Shown here: positions 25,952-34,785 of the stretch, piece after piece
Layout: the number at the start of each line of letters is the position of its first letter
How positions within the stretch are numbered: position 1 is the stretch's first letter
NCBI RefSeq assembly: GCF_001494595.1
Contig: NZ_LN929907.1
Span: 749,468 to 813,467 of the forward strand
Length of the DNA: 64,000 bases
Origin: Mycobacterium sp. M26
Lineage (GTDB): Bacteria > Actinomycetota > Actinomycetes > Mycobacteriales > Mycobacteriaceae
Direction of reading: 5' to 3'
The notes under the pieces: generated by a model
Databases searched by the model: none
The model's input: only the letters and a program-made list of their open reading frames with translations
What the model was told of the DNA's origin: nothing
Program-made: the position numbers and the translations under genes

Positions 25952-26023
25952 TGTACGGCCATATTGACACACCACTTCACTAACTGCCAGCATGGGCCAC
26001 TGTGACTTTGTACGGCCATATTG
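25952..26023. promoter_or_regulatory. Twin 15-base direct repeats over divergent promoters (putative GntR operator)
   Basis: TGTACGGCCATATTG occurs identically at 25952-25966 and 26009-26023, 57 bases apart, in the gap between fadE3 and the Rv0216-like gene. Its core TACGGCCATA is nearly palindromic. Copy 1 overlaps a plus-strand TTGACA (25964-25969) whose 18-base-spaced CAGCAT (25988-25993) would place a leaderless start at the GTG 26002; copy 2 covers the first codons of that gene. On the minus strand copy 1 abuts TACATT, a fadE3 -10 candidate. The HutC-type GntR encoded next door is the likely ligand. Confidence 0.65.
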
Positions 26024-27012
26024 GCGCGGGTGAGGCGGGCGGACCCTACTTCGACGACCTCGTGGTGGGCCAGGTGTTCGAGTGGGCGCCCTCGATGACG
26101 CTGACGCCCGGCGTGGCGGCCGCCCACCAGGCGATCCTCGGTGACCGGATGCGGCTGGCGCTGGACGCCGAACTGGCCCACGCCGTCGTCGGCTCCACCG
26201 GGCCGCTGGCTCACCCGGCGCTGGTGTGTGATGTGGCCATCGGTCAGAGCACGTTGGTGACCCAGCGGGTGAAGGCAAACCTGTTCTACCGGGGGCTGAC
26301 GTTCTATCGCTATCCCGTGGTCGGCGACACCCTGTTCACCCGTACCGAGGTGGTCGGGCTGCGGCAGAACAGCGCCAAACCCGGGCGGACGCCGACGGGC
26401 ATGGCGGCGCTGCGGATGACGACCATCGATCAGGTGGGCCGGCTGGTGCTCGACTTCTACCGCTGCGCGATGCTGCCGCTGAGCCCCGGGGCTCCCGACA
26501 CCGGACATGCCGATGACCTCTCGGGCATCGGTGCGGACCTCGCATCGGCGCCGGATCCGACGGCCGACTGGAACGCGGTGGCGTTCCGGGAACGGGTGCC
26601 GGGGCCGCACTTCTACGAAGACATCGCCGGGTCGGTGCTGCGCAGCACCGGCGACGTGGTCAGCTCCGCTCCCGAACTTGCCCGCCTGACGCTGAATATT
26701 GCCGCCACCCATCATGATTCGCGGGTCGGCGGCCAGCGCCTGGTGTACGGCGGCCACACCATCGGGCTGGCGCTGGCGCAGGCCACCCAGTTGCTGCCGA
26801 ACCTTGCGACGGTGCTCGGCTGGGAGTCGTGCGACCACACCGGCCCGGTCCACGAAGGCGACACGCTCTACAGCGATCTGCACGTCGAGGCCGTGCAACC
26901 GCTGCCCGCCGACCGCGGCGGTGTGCTGCGGCTGCGCTCGCTGGTCTACGCCGTGGCCGACGGTGAGGATCGGCCGGTGCTGGACTGGCGGTTCAGCGCG
27001 CTGCACTTCTGA
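26002..27012 (+). CDS. Double-hotdog MaoC-like dehydratase, Rv0216-like
   Basis: 336 residues with two hotdog folds in one chain. The first half includes FDDLVVGQVFEW and GSTGPLAHPALVCDVAIGQS; the second has LTLNIAATHHDSRVGGQRLV and GGHTIGLALAQATQLLPNL, the latter resembling hydratase-2 motifs (catalytic Asp and His region). Rv0216, the remembered homologue of the same length, is a structural double-hotdog protein of uncertain substrate. GTG 26002 is taken as the start, probably leaderless; TTG 26008 is an alternative. The gene is divergent from fadE3 with a shared putative operator, so both steps may serve the same acyl-CoA pathway. Confidence 0.87.
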   Translation: MTLYGHIGAGEAGGPYFDDLVVGQVFEWAPSMTLTPGVAAAHQAILGDRMRLALDAELAHAVVGSTGPLAHPALVCDVAIGQSTLVTQRVKANLFYRGLTFYRYPVVGDTLFTRTEVVGLRQNSAKPGRTPTGMAALRMTTIDQVGRLVLDFYRCAMLPLSPGAPDTGHADDLSGIGADLASAPDPTADWNAVAFRERVPGPHFYEDIAGSVLRSTGDVVSSAPELARLTLNIAATHHDSRVGGQRLVYGGHTIGLALAQATQLLPNLATVLGWESCDHTGPVHEGDTLYSDLHVEAVQPLPADRGGVLRLRSLVYAVADGEDRPVLDWRFSALHF

Positions 27013-27097
27013 GGGCCGCGCCGAGATCGACGTTCTGCACGTCCGCACTCGCACATCTGCGCCGGTTCGTTGGTTTCGGCGGACAGGGGGCGGGACA

Positions 27098-28258
27098 ATG
27101 GGCAGCGGGCTGGCCTGGTTGACCGGGCTTGCCGACGGGCCACCGGATGGTTCCCGGGCAGCGGTCCTGACCCGCGCGCAGGAGGTGGCCGGGGCGATAT
27201 CCGCCCGGTGGGGGATCCATGTCGATGCGGTGCCGCTGCTCACCGGCCGGGCCGGAGTGCGGGGATTTCGCCGGGCAGGCCAGACCTCGGCGGGCGGGGC
27301 CACCCGACTGCTGCTGACCGCCGACGGGTGGTGTGCGCTGACGCTGTCCCGGCCCGATGACATCGCCACGATCCCGGCACTGCTCGAAGCCGACGACGTT
27401 CCCTCGGATCCCTGGCCGGCGCTCACCCGCTGGGCCGCCACACGCAATAGCGCCGAAGTGGTGGAGCGGGCCGTCCTGCTTGACCTGCCGGTCGCCCGGC
27501 TGGGTGAGACCTCGCCCGCCCCACCGCGCGTCATCGCGTCCGGACCCGCAACCGAACCACGTTCCGCAGCAGGCCTTCTGGTTGCCGACCTGACCTCGAT
27601 GTGGGCCGGCCCGCTGTGCGGGCAGCTGCTGGCCCAAGCGGGTGCCACCGTGGTGAAGGTGGAGAGTCCGCACCGGCCGGACGGCACCCGGGCCGGCGAT
27701 CCCGTCTTCTTCGACTGGATGAATCGCGGAAAGCTCTCGTATGCCGTCGATTTCGATCGGGGCGCCCGCCGCCTGAAGGCACTCCTGGCGGCGGCTGATG
27801 TGGTGATCGAAGGCTCCCGGCCCGGGTCGCTGGCCCGGCGCGGTCTGAGCCCGGACCTGCTGGCGGGCCCACCCGGACGGGTCTGGGTACGCATCACCGG
27901 CCACAGCACCGACAGCGGGAGGGTCGCTTTCGGTGACGACGCCGCGGTCGCCGGTGGACTGGTGGGGACCAGCACCGCCGGCCCCGTGTTCTGTGGTGAT
28001 GCCATCGCCGATCCCCTCACCGGGCTAGAAGCCGCTCGGGCCGTGGCAGATTCGCTGTCCCGCGGCGGTGGCGAGTTGATCGAGGTGGCGATGTCCCAGG
28101 TCGCCGCGACCTACGCCGCACTGCCCATCCAACGATCCGCCGCCGGTGACGTGCTGCCCCCGCAACCGCCCCCCGCGACGCCGCGGGCGGCCGCGCTCGG
28201 CGCCGACACCGCACACGTCGATGCCATCGTTGCCCAGAAGCGCACGGTGCCATGCTGA
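27098..28258 (+). CDS. Class III CoA-transferase-like protein with permuted domain order
   Basis: 386 residues. The CaiB/BaiF Rossmann part lies in the C-terminal half: LVADLTSMWAGPLCGQLLAQ, VESPHRPDGTRAGDP, WMNRGKLSYAVDF, and the active-site-type GDAIADPLTGLEAARAVAD with a likely catalytic Asp. The first 150 residues (WCALTLSRPDDIATIPALL and on) look like the small domain that normally follows this part. So it is either a permuted enzyme or a double CaiB protein that lost its outer halves. Transfer of CoA between carboxylic acids is the family reaction; activity is uncertain. The stop overlaps the amidohydrolase start by seven bases. Confidence 0.78.
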   Translation: MGSGLAWLTGLADGPPDGSRAAVLTRAQEVAGAISARWGIHVDAVPLLTGRAGVRGFRRAGQTSAGGATRLLLTADGWCALTLSRPDDIATIPALLEADDVPSDPWPALTRWAATRNSAEVVERAVLLDLPVARLGETSPAPPRVIASGPATEPRSAAGLLVADLTSMWAGPLCGQLLAQAGATVVKVESPHRPDGTRAGDPVFFDWMNRGKLSYAVDFDRGARRLKALLAAADVVIEGSRPGSLARRGLSPDLLAGPPGRVWVRITGHSTDSGRVAFGDDAAVAGGLVGTSTAGPVFCGDAIADPLTGLEAARAVADSLSRGGGELIEVAMSQVAATYAALPIQRSAAGDVLPPQPPPATPRAAALGADTAHVDAIVAQKRTVPC

Positions 28259-29550
28259 TTCAACGCGCCACCCTGCTGGACGGTCGCGCCGTCGACATCC
28301 GGGTCACCGACCGGATCGACGCCGTCGAGGCCACCTTGGCACCCCAGCCCCGGGAGAGCGTGTTCGACGCAGCCGGCGGCACCGTCATCCCCGGCCTGCA
28401 CGACCACCACGTTCACCTGCGCGCCGCCGCGGCCGCACTGGACTCCGTGCCCGTCGACCACGCCCACGTGCCCGACAGAGCCGGGCTGGCCGCAGCGCTC
28501 GCCGCCGCCCCCGTCGGCAGCGACGGCTGGATCCGGGCCGTCGGCTACCACGAATCGGTGGCCGGGCCGCTCGACCGCACCGTCCTGGACGAACTGTCCC
28601 CCGCGGTGCCGGTGCGCATTCAGCACCGCAGCGGCGTGCTGTGGATGCTGAACTCCGCCGGCCTGGCCGCCGTCGGACTGCCCGACCACCCCGACGGCAG
28701 GCTGCGCAGCTACGACGACTGGTCGGATGCCGTCGCCCGCCGCGACACACCGCTCACGGGGTTGAGTGAGCGGCTCACCTCCTACGGCGTCACCGGCGTC
28801 ACCGAAGCGACGCCCGACCTCGACGCCGACGCCATCGTCACCCTGACCCAGGCGCACCGGCACGGCGAACTGCACCAGCACGTGCACTGGCTGGCCCCCG
28901 GCAAGCGCATCCTGCACGATGACGGGCTCGATCTCGACGAGCTGACCGACTGGATCGTCACCCGACACCGGGAGGGACCCGTTGCGCTGCACTGTGTGAC
29001 GGCAAGCCAACTCGTGGTGACACTGGCCGCGCTGGAGGCGGCGGGAGGCCATCCGGGTGATCGCATCGAGCATGCCGCGGTGGTGCCCGCCGACAGCCTC
29101 GCCGACCTGGCGCGCCTGGATCCGGTCATCGTCACTCAGCCCAACTTCGTGGCCGAGCGCGGTGATCAGTACCTGCTGGACGTCGCCGCCGACGACCAGC
29201 GGGGGCTGTGGCGGCTGGCTTCCTTGCGGCGCGCCGGGGTGCGGGTCGCGCTCTCGACCGACCTGCCGTTCGGCGGGGCCGACCCGTGGGCGGCGATGCG
29301 GGCGGCGGTACACCGCACCACCGGCCGCGGCGCTGTCTTGAACCCGGACGAATGTGTGTCGCCGTCAACAGCTTTGGCGATGTTCTTCGGGCATGCCGAG
29401 CAGCCGGGGCGCCCCCGCACGGTCGAGCCGGGGCAGCCCGGTGACCTGTGCGTGCTGGCCGCACCACCCGCCGAGGTCCTCGATGCCCTTGACGCGGACC
29501 TGGTCGCCGCCACCGTCGTCGGCGGCCGGCTGTACGAGGTCAGGAACTAG
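28252..29550 (+). CDS. Amidohydrolase family protein
   Basis: 432 residues, a metal-dependent (beta/alpha)8 hydrolase. The HxH metal pair is in LHDHHVHL, a third His in VALHCVTASQ, a fourth in DRIEHAAVVP, and the catalytic Asp in ALSTDLPFGGADPWAAM, so the metal centre looks complete. N- and C-terminal strands form the usual beta-sandwich (LLDGRAVDIRVTDRID and GDLCVLAAP). Substrate unknown; an amide, ester or ring of a catabolic intermediate is possible. It is coupled to the CoA-transferase gene by a seven-base overlap. Its 3' end overlaps the convergent acyl-CoA dehydrogenase gene by 11 bases. Confidence 0.85.
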   Translation: MLIQRATLLDGRAVDIRVTDRIDAVEATLAPQPRESVFDAAGGTVIPGLHDHHVHLRAAAAALDSVPVDHAHVPDRAGLAAALAAAPVGSDGWIRAVGYHESVAGPLDRTVLDELSPAVPVRIQHRSGVLWMLNSAGLAAVGLPDHPDGRLRSYDDWSDAVARRDTPLTGLSERLTSYGVTGVTEATPDLDADAIVTLTQAHRHGELHQHVHWLAPGKRILHDDGLDLDELTDWIVTRHREGPVALHCVTASQLVVTLAALEAAGGHPGDRIEHAAVVPADSLADLARLDPVIVTQPNFVAERGDQYLLDVAADDQRGLWRLASLRRAGVRVALSTDLPFGGADPWAAMRAAVHRTTGRGAVLNPDECVSPSTALAMFFGHAEQPGRPRTVEPGQPGDLCVLAAPPAEVLDALDADLVAATVVGGRLYEVRN

Positions 29551-30703
29551 TCGGCAAATCCCGGAACGCCGTATTGCGGTAGGGCTCCGGTTCTTTGGGC
29601 AGGCCCAAGACGCGCTCACCGACGATATTGCGCTGAATCTGGTCGGTGCCGCCACCGATCGAGGTGAAGTAGGCGTTGAGCGCCCGGAATGTCACCGCAT
29701 CACCCACCGGGTTGTCCGGCCCGGTCAGCATCGACTCCGGACCCACGATCTCGGTCTGGACCCGTGCGGTTTCGTGCAGGATGCGCGACATGGCGATCTT
29801 GCCCAGGGCCAGCAGGGTCGCGGCCTCGACGCGGTCGGTGGTCGCCTTGGCGCGCTGGGTGTTCCACCGGTTGACCGCCGCATACGCTTCCACTCGGGCG
29901 ATCTCCTGGCGGATGTGGGCGTCGCCGAGAGTCCCGGACTGACGTGCCATCCCGATCAGGCTGTCGTTATCGGCCTGCGGCTTCTTGGCCGACCGGGAGG
30001 TCCTGGCTAGATCGCCCATCAACCGGCGCTCGTAGGCCAGCGCCACCTGCAGCACCGACCACCCGCCGCCCGGCTCACCGACCAGGTTCGCGTCGGGCAC
30101 CCGGGCACCGGTGATGAAGACCTCGTTGAACTCCGATTCGCCGGTGATCTGGTGGATCGGCCGGATCTCCACGCCGGGCTGACGCATCGGGAACATGAAG
30201 AAGCTGATTCCGTTGTGCTTGGGCACATCCCAGTCGGTGCGCGCCACCAGCAGGCCGTAGTCGGCGGACTTCGCGAACGACGTCCACACCTTCTGGCCGT
30301 TGACCACCCACTCGTCACCGTCACGGTCGGCCCTGGTCCGCAATCCGGCCAGATCCGAGCCCGCACCCGGTTCGGAGTACAGCAGGCACCACTTGGTCTC
30401 GCCGCGGATCGACGGCGGGATCAGCCGGTGCTTCTGCTCGTCGGTGCCCAGATCGTGCAGCGTCGTGGCGAACAGGTTGGCCCGGTCATGACCGGTTCCC
30501 GGCGCCCCGGCTGCGGCGAATTCGGCTGCCACGATGCGGGATTGGCGGTCGCTGAGACCACGTCCCCACCACTGCGGCTCCCAGCTGGGCACGGCCAGCC
30601 CGGCGTCGAAGACCAGCTGCGCCCACCGGCTGCGGTCCATCTCGGGATCCCAGTTCGCGGCCAGCCAGGCGCGGACGTCGTCGCGAACTTCGTCGTCGGT
30701 CAT
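29540..30703 (-). CDS. Acyl-CoA dehydrogenase, subunit with GGGTDQI end (pair A)
   Basis: 387 residues. Acyl-CoA dehydrogenase fold with YSEPGAGSDLAGLRTRA (FAD/substrate loop), WVVNGQKVWTSFA and the C-terminal SIGGGTDQIQRNIVGERVLG. The usual active-site helix with an E...RD pattern is not obvious in this chain. The gene directly upstream encodes a second, shorter acyl-CoA dehydrogenase with an ATGA overlap. Such adjacent pairs form alpha2-beta2 heterotetramers that share FAD sites in actinobacterial sterol catabolism (for example ChsE1-ChsE2), so a ring- or side-chain substrate is suggested. Third gene of an operon led by an esterase. Confidence 0.9.
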   Translation of the reverse strand: MTDDEVRDDVRAWLAANWDPEMDRSRWAQLVFDAGLAVPSWEPQWWGRGLSDRQSRIVAAEFAAAGAPGTGHDRANLFATTLHDLGTDEQKHRLIPPSIRGETKWCLLYSEPGAGSDLAGLRTRADRDGDEWVVNGQKVWTSFAKSADYGLLVARTDWDVPKHNGISFFMFPMRQPGVEIRPIHQITGESEFNEVFITGARVPDANLVGEPGGGWSVLQVALAYERRLMGDLARTSRSAKKPQADNDSLIGMARQSGTLGDAHIRQEIARVEAYAAVNRWNTQRAKATTDRVEAATLLALGKIAMSRILHETARVQTEIVGPESMLTGPDNPVGDAVTFRALNAYFTSIGGGTDQIQRNIVGERVLGLPKEPEPYRNTAFRDLPTSS

Positions 30704-31812
30704 GACTGCGCCTCTCGCAACTGGATGTAGCGTTCCCGGTGCCAGGCCGGGTCGCCGAAGATCTGGGCGTCTGTGCGGGCCCGCCGCAGGTACAGGTGCG
30801 CCGGATGCTCCCAGGTGAAGCCGATGCCCCCGTGCACCTGAATGTTGGTGGCGGCGGTGGACACGAACGCCTCCGAGCAATAGGCCTGTGCCAGAGCCAG
30901 ATCCGCCAGTCGGTCCGGCTCGCCGGCGTCGAAGGCCGCCGCGACGTGGCGGGCTGCCGACAGCGCGGACTGCGCCTCCAGAAGCATGTCGGCACACATG
31001 TGCTTGATGGCCTGGAAGCTGCCGATGGCCCGGCCGAACTGGAAGCGCGTCTTGGCGTAGTCGGCCGACATCTGCATCACCCTCATCGCGCCACCGGCCT
31101 GCTCACCAATCAGGGCAATCGAGGTGTGGTCCAGTGCGTCCTGCACTGCGGCGCAACCGTTCTCGATCGAGCCGACCAGGCGGGCCGGGGTCTGGTCCAG
31201 GCTGAGCCTGCCCTGTTTGCGGGTCTGGTCGACGGTGGTCAGCGGACTGACCACCAGGCCCGGCGCGTCCCGGTCGACGGCGAACACGCCGGTTCCGGCC
31301 AGAACGTAGAACCGCTTGGCCGCCGTGGCGTCGAGCACGAACGTCTTGGTGCCGGTCAGCCGCCAGAACTGACCGTCCGCAATCGCCGTAGTGCCCGACT
31401 CGGCAGGCGGGCGCGCTGAACCCGGCTCCGCCAACGCCACGGTGGCGATCAACTCGCCGGCGGCGATCCGGGGCAGCACGTCGGCGCTCTCGGCTGAATC
31501 ACTGAGGGCAAGAAGCAGATTGGTCGTCAGGACGGTGGACAGGAACGGGGCGCACAGCAGGGCGGCACCGATCTGCTCCGACACCACCCCGAGTTCGGCC
31601 GCACCCGCACCGGCGCCACCGAATTCGTCCGGAATCGTCAGCCCGAGCAGACCCATCGCGGCCAGCTCGGCCCACACTGCCGGGTCATAACCCAGGTCGT
31701 CGGCCATGAGCCGGCGCACCTCGGCCTCCGGCGAGCGTTTGGCCAGCAGGTCGGCCACCGCCTCGGCGAGGTCGCGCTGCTCGGTGCTCAGCGCAGCGGT
31801 CGCGGTGCTCAT
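30700..31812 (-). CDS. Acyl-CoA dehydrogenase, partner subunit (pair A)
   Basis: 370 residues. More divergent dehydrogenase chain: LGLTIPDEFGGAGAGAAELG near the N-terminus, VALAEPGSARPP in place of the usual Thr-Glu-Pro loop, and a C-terminal GGIGFTWEHPAHLYLRRA helix that the partner lacks. ATG 31812 overlaps the esterase stop (ATGA) and its own stop overlaps the next dehydrogenase start the same way, giving near-equal synthesis of the two chains. The complementary loss of motifs between the two chains supports a heteromeric enzyme. Confidence 0.88.
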   Translation of the reverse strand: MSTATAALSTEQRDLAEAVADLLAKRSPEAEVRRLMADDLGYDPAVWAELAAMGLLGLTIPDEFGGAGAGAAELGVVSEQIGAALLCAPFLSTVLTTNLLLALSDSAESADVLPRIAAGELIATVALAEPGSARPPAESGTTAIADGQFWRLTGTKTFVLDATAAKRFYVLAGTGVFAVDRDAPGLVVSPLTTVDQTRKQGRLSLDQTPARLVGSIENGCAAVQDALDHTSIALIGEQAGGAMRVMQMSADYAKTRFQFGRAIGSFQAIKHMCADMLLEAQSALSAARHVAAAFDAGEPDRLADLALAQAYCSEAFVSTAATNIQVHGGIGFTWEHPAHLYLRRARTDAQIFGDPAWHRERYIQLREAQS

Positions 31813-32696
31813 GAGAAGAAGGGGCGCAGGCTGGCGCACTGGCTGTCGAAGAACGCCTGCGAGATCGGCGCCTTGGGGGCGATCCCGTCGAAGCCGTGGA
31901 ACGCTCCCGGCACGATATGCACCTCGCACGGCACGCCCGCGGCCTGCAGTCGCTCCGCATAGGCGAGGTCCTCGTCGTGGAACAGATCCAGCGTCCCGAC
32001 CCCCATCCAGGCCGGCGGCAGCCCGGCCAGGTCGGCCCGGCGGGCGGGCACGGCGACCTGCGGGTCGGCGCCGCCGAGGTAGGACTGCCAGCCGTAGCGG
32101 TTGCTGGTGGCATTCCACAACCGGTGACCGGAGTCGTGCAGGTGGTCGCCTACGGTCCGGTCGTCGAGCATGGGGTAGACCAGCACCTGGAACACCGGGG
32201 TGATCTCGCCGCGGTCGCGGGCCAGCAGGGCCAGTGCGGCCGTGAGGCCGCCGCCGGCGCTCGCGCCGCCGATGGCGATGCGGTCGCGATCGATCCCGGG
32301 CAGCCCGGCCAGCCAGGTCAGCGCCGTGTAGCAGTCCTCCAGCGGGGCCGGGTAGGGGTGCTCGGGCGCCAGCCGGTAGTCGACCGAGGCCACCGTGATC
32401 CCCAGCGCGGCGACGAACCGGCGGCACAGCGCGTCGTCCTGCGCGGCGGTCCCGATGACGTAGCCGCCGCCGTGAATCCACAGCAGCGCGCCGGTCGTGG
32501 TCGCCGTCGTCCCGGCCGGCCGGTACAGCCGGACCCCGACACCCGAGGGCAGTGTGAGCACCTCGACACCATCGTTGTTGACCCGCTGCAGACCGGTCAG
32601 TCTGCGCAGGACCGGCGTCGTCAGGCCGGAGATCAGCTTGCGGGGGACGTACCGCGCGACACTGCGCAGTTCGGGGTGGATATCAGTGTTGGCCAC
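31809..32696 (-). CDS. Alpha/beta-hydrolase esterase of the hormone-sensitive lipase family
   Basis: 295 residues. The HSL-family oxyanion motif HGGGYVIG, the nucleophile elbow GGASAGGGL (catalytic Ser), the acid in GTLDLFHDEDLAY and the catalytic His in PGAFHGFDG are all present. It hydrolyses an ester; size and motifs resemble mycobacterial Lip proteins such as LipW. GTG 32696 is taken as the start since residues upstream are basic and unlike the family. It leads the operon with the two dehydrogenase subunits and is divergent from the Baeyer-Villiger monooxygenase, whose ester product it could cleave. Confidence 0.87.
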   Translation of the reverse strand: MANTDIHPELRSVARYVPRKLISGLTTPVLRRLTGLQRVNNDGVEVLTLPSGVGVRLYRPAGTTATTTGALLWIHGGGYVIGTAAQDDALCRRFVAALGITVASVDYRLAPEHPYPAPLEDCYTALTWLAGLPGIDRDRIAIGGASAGGGLTAALALLARDRGEITPVFQVLVYPMLDDRTVGDHLHDSGHRLWNATSNRYGWQSYLGGADPQVAVPARRADLAGLPPAWMGVGTLDLFHDEDLAYAERLQAAGVPCEVHIVPGAFHGFDGIAPKAPISQAFFDSQCASLRPFFS

Positions 32697-32794
32697 GAGG
32701 CCAGTATCGCGCGGCGGTGCGTCGGCGCCGTGGCGGCCCCGGGTGGGACGGCCCTTGATCCGCACATGGGCCGAGACGTATCGTGAGGTCCGCT

Positions 32795-32819
32795 ATTACG
32801 GAACTCCGCGTAGCGTAAT
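32795..32819. promoter_or_regulatory. Inverted repeat between esterase operon and BVMO
   Basis: ATTACG (32795-32800), 13 bases, CGTAAT (32814-32819), in the divergent gap 32697-32844. A candidate -10 (TAGCGT, 32811-32816) for the plus-strand monooxygenase lies inside the right arm. It is a possible operator for a dimeric regulator; no regulator gene is adjacent. Confidence 0.45.
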
Positions 32820-32844
32820 TGCGATATCGGTGAGAGGACCCGGT

Positions 32845-34785
32845 GTGACGCACAATCCCTATGCCGGCCAACCGTTCACGTCGTCCGACGACGAGATCGC
32901 CGCTGCGCTGGAGCAGGTCAGTATCCCCACCCTGTTGCTGTCGCTGGTGCACATCACCGGCGACCCGCGCTACATCCGCGAGTTCCATCAGGCCGGGCTG
33001 TTCCTCAACGAGGTCCAGGGCTTCATGTCCGAGGAGGACAAGGCCAAGGCTCGTGCGCTGGCCTTGCCGATCATCGCCGACTACCGCGACCGCGGTTGTC
33101 CCGGCCCGGTGCCGCTGAGCCCCGAGGTGATCCAGGAGATGCTCGACTGGGCGGCCTGTGAACACGTCGACGCCGAATACCAGCCGATGGTGCTCGAAGA
33201 GATGGACCTCGAGGGAACCGATCCGCGGCGCCCCGCCGCCCTCGATCCCGCCGATACCGCCGACTTCCCGGTGGTCGTCATCGGCTGCGGCGAGTCCGGC
33301 CTGCTGGCCGCGATCCGGCTCAAGCAGGCCAATATCCCGTTCACGGTGATCGAGAAGAACGCCGGTCCGGGCGGAACCTGGTGGGAGAACAGCTATCCCG
33401 GTGCCCGCGTGGACGTGGCCAACCACTTCTACTGCTACAGCTTCGAGCCGTCCAACAACTGGTCGCACTACTTCGCCGAGCAGCCCGAGTTGCGGGCCTA
33501 CTTCGAGTCGGTGCTCGACCGGCACAGTCTGAACGACAACGTCCGCTGGGAGACCGAGGTGGTCTCGGCGGTCTGGAACGACGACGACGGCAGCTGGCTG
33601 GTGACGGTCCGGGACTCCGACGGCGCCGAGTCGCAGATCCGGGCCCGGGCGGTGATCACCGCCGTCGGCCAGCTCAACCGGCCGCAGATTCCCGACATCG
33701 AAGGTGCCGACACCTTCGCGGGCCCGGCGTTCCACTCGGCGGCCTGGGATCACTCCGTCGACGTCAGCGGCAAGCGGGTCGCGCTGATCGGCGCCGGCGC
33801 CAGCGGATTCCAGATCGCCCCGGCGATCGCCGACTCCGTGGCGCACCTGACAGTGTTCCAGCGCACCGCGCAGTGGATGTTCCCCAACCCGATGTACCAC
33901 GACAGCGTGCCCGACGGTGTTCGCTGGGCGATGGACCACCTGCCGTTCTACGGACGCTGGTACCGGTTCATCCTGATGTGGCCCGGCGCCGACAAGGGTT
34001 TGGACGCAGCGCGTTCCGATCCTGACTACACCCATCCCGACGACCCCAACTACGCGGTCAGCGAGATGAACGCGATGGCCCGGCTGATGTTCAGCGACTG
34101 GATCACCACCCAGATCGACGGGGACGACGAGCTGCTGGCCAAGGTCATGCCGGACTACCCGGCCACCGGCAAGCGCACCCTGCAGGACAACGGCACCTGG
34201 CTGAAGACCCTGCGCCGCGACAACGTCGAGCTGGTGCGCACCCCGATCGAACGGATCACCCCGAACGCGGTGGTGACCGCCGACGGCGTCACCCACGAGG
34301 TCGACATCATCGTGTACGCCACCGGTTTTCGGGCCACCGAGGTGCTGTACCCGCTGACGATCACCGGGCGCGACGGTATCGACCTGCGCACCGCGTGGGG
34401 GTCACGTCCGGTCGGCTACCTCGGTGTCACCGTTCCGGGCTTCCCGAACTTCTTCATGCTCTACGGTCCCGGGAATCACCTGGCGCACGGCGGAAGCCTG
34501 ATCTTCAACTCCGAGCTGCAGATGCGCTACGTCAACCTGCTGCTGGCCGAGATGATCGACAAGCACCTGCATTCCATCGAGCCGACCACCGACGCCACCG
34601 ACGACTGGCACCGCCGGCACCAGGCCGAGATCAACACCATGGTGTGGGCGCACCCGTCGATCAAACATTCGTACTTCAAGAATGCCGAGGGCGAGATCCA
34701 CACCGTCAGCCCGTGGAAGTTGCCGGTGTTCTGGAATGCCGTCCGCGAACCCGAGTGGTCGAACTTCGTCGTCAGGAGCCTGTGA
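32845..34785 (+). CDS. Baeyer-Villiger-type flavin monooxygenase
   Basis: 646 residues. The first Rossmann motif GCGESG (147-152, VVVIGCGESGLLAA) binds FAD; the BVMO fingerprint FAGPAFHSAAWD follows, then the NADPH motif GAGASG in VALIGAGASGFQ. An N-terminal extension of about 140 helical residues is typical of the longer, PAMO-related actinobacterial BVMOs. It inserts oxygen next to a ketone to give an ester or lactone. GTG 32845 has GAGAGGA six bases upstream. The stop overlaps the alcohol dehydrogenase start (TGATG), and a divergent esterase could cleave the product; ADH, BVMO and esterase together make a complete ketone-cleavage route. Confidence 0.92.
   Translation: MTHNPYAGQPFTSSDDEIAAALEQVSIPTLLLSLVHITGDPRYIREFHQAGLFLNEVQGFMSEEDKAKARALALPIIADYRDRGCPGPVPLSPEVIQEMLDWAACEHVDAEYQPMVLEEMDLEGTDPRRPAALDPADTADFPVVVIGCGESGLLAAIRLKQANIPFTVIEKNAGPGGTWWENSYPGARVDVANHFYCYSFEPSNNWSHYFAEQPELRAYFESVLDRHSLNDNVRWETEVVSAVWNDDDGSWLVTVRDSDGAESQIRARAVITAVGQLNRPQIPDIEGADTFAGPAFHSAAWDHSVDVSGKRVALIGAGASGFQIAPAIADSVAHLTVFQRTAQWMFPNPMYHDSVPDGVRWAMDHLPFYGRWYRFILMWPGADKGLDAARSDPDYTHPDDPNYAVSEMNAMARLMFSDWITTQIDGDDELLAKVMPDYPATGKRTLQDNGTWLKTLRRDNVELVRTPIERITPNAVVTADGVTHEVDIIVYATGFRATEVLYPLTITGRDGIDLRTAWGSRPVGYLGVTVPGFPNFFMLYGPGNHLAHGGSLIFNSELQMRYVNLLLAEMIDKHLHSIEPTTDATDDWHRRHQAEINTMVWAHPSIKHSYFKNAEGEIHTVSPWKLPVFWNAVREPEWSNFVVRSL

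Noticed and set aside
25997..26001. Insertion-sequence origin for the 15-base repeats at 25952 and 26009
   Set aside because: The repeats are direct, 57 bases apart, with no transposase and near-palindromic cores, so operator sites are more likely than terminal repeats or target duplications.
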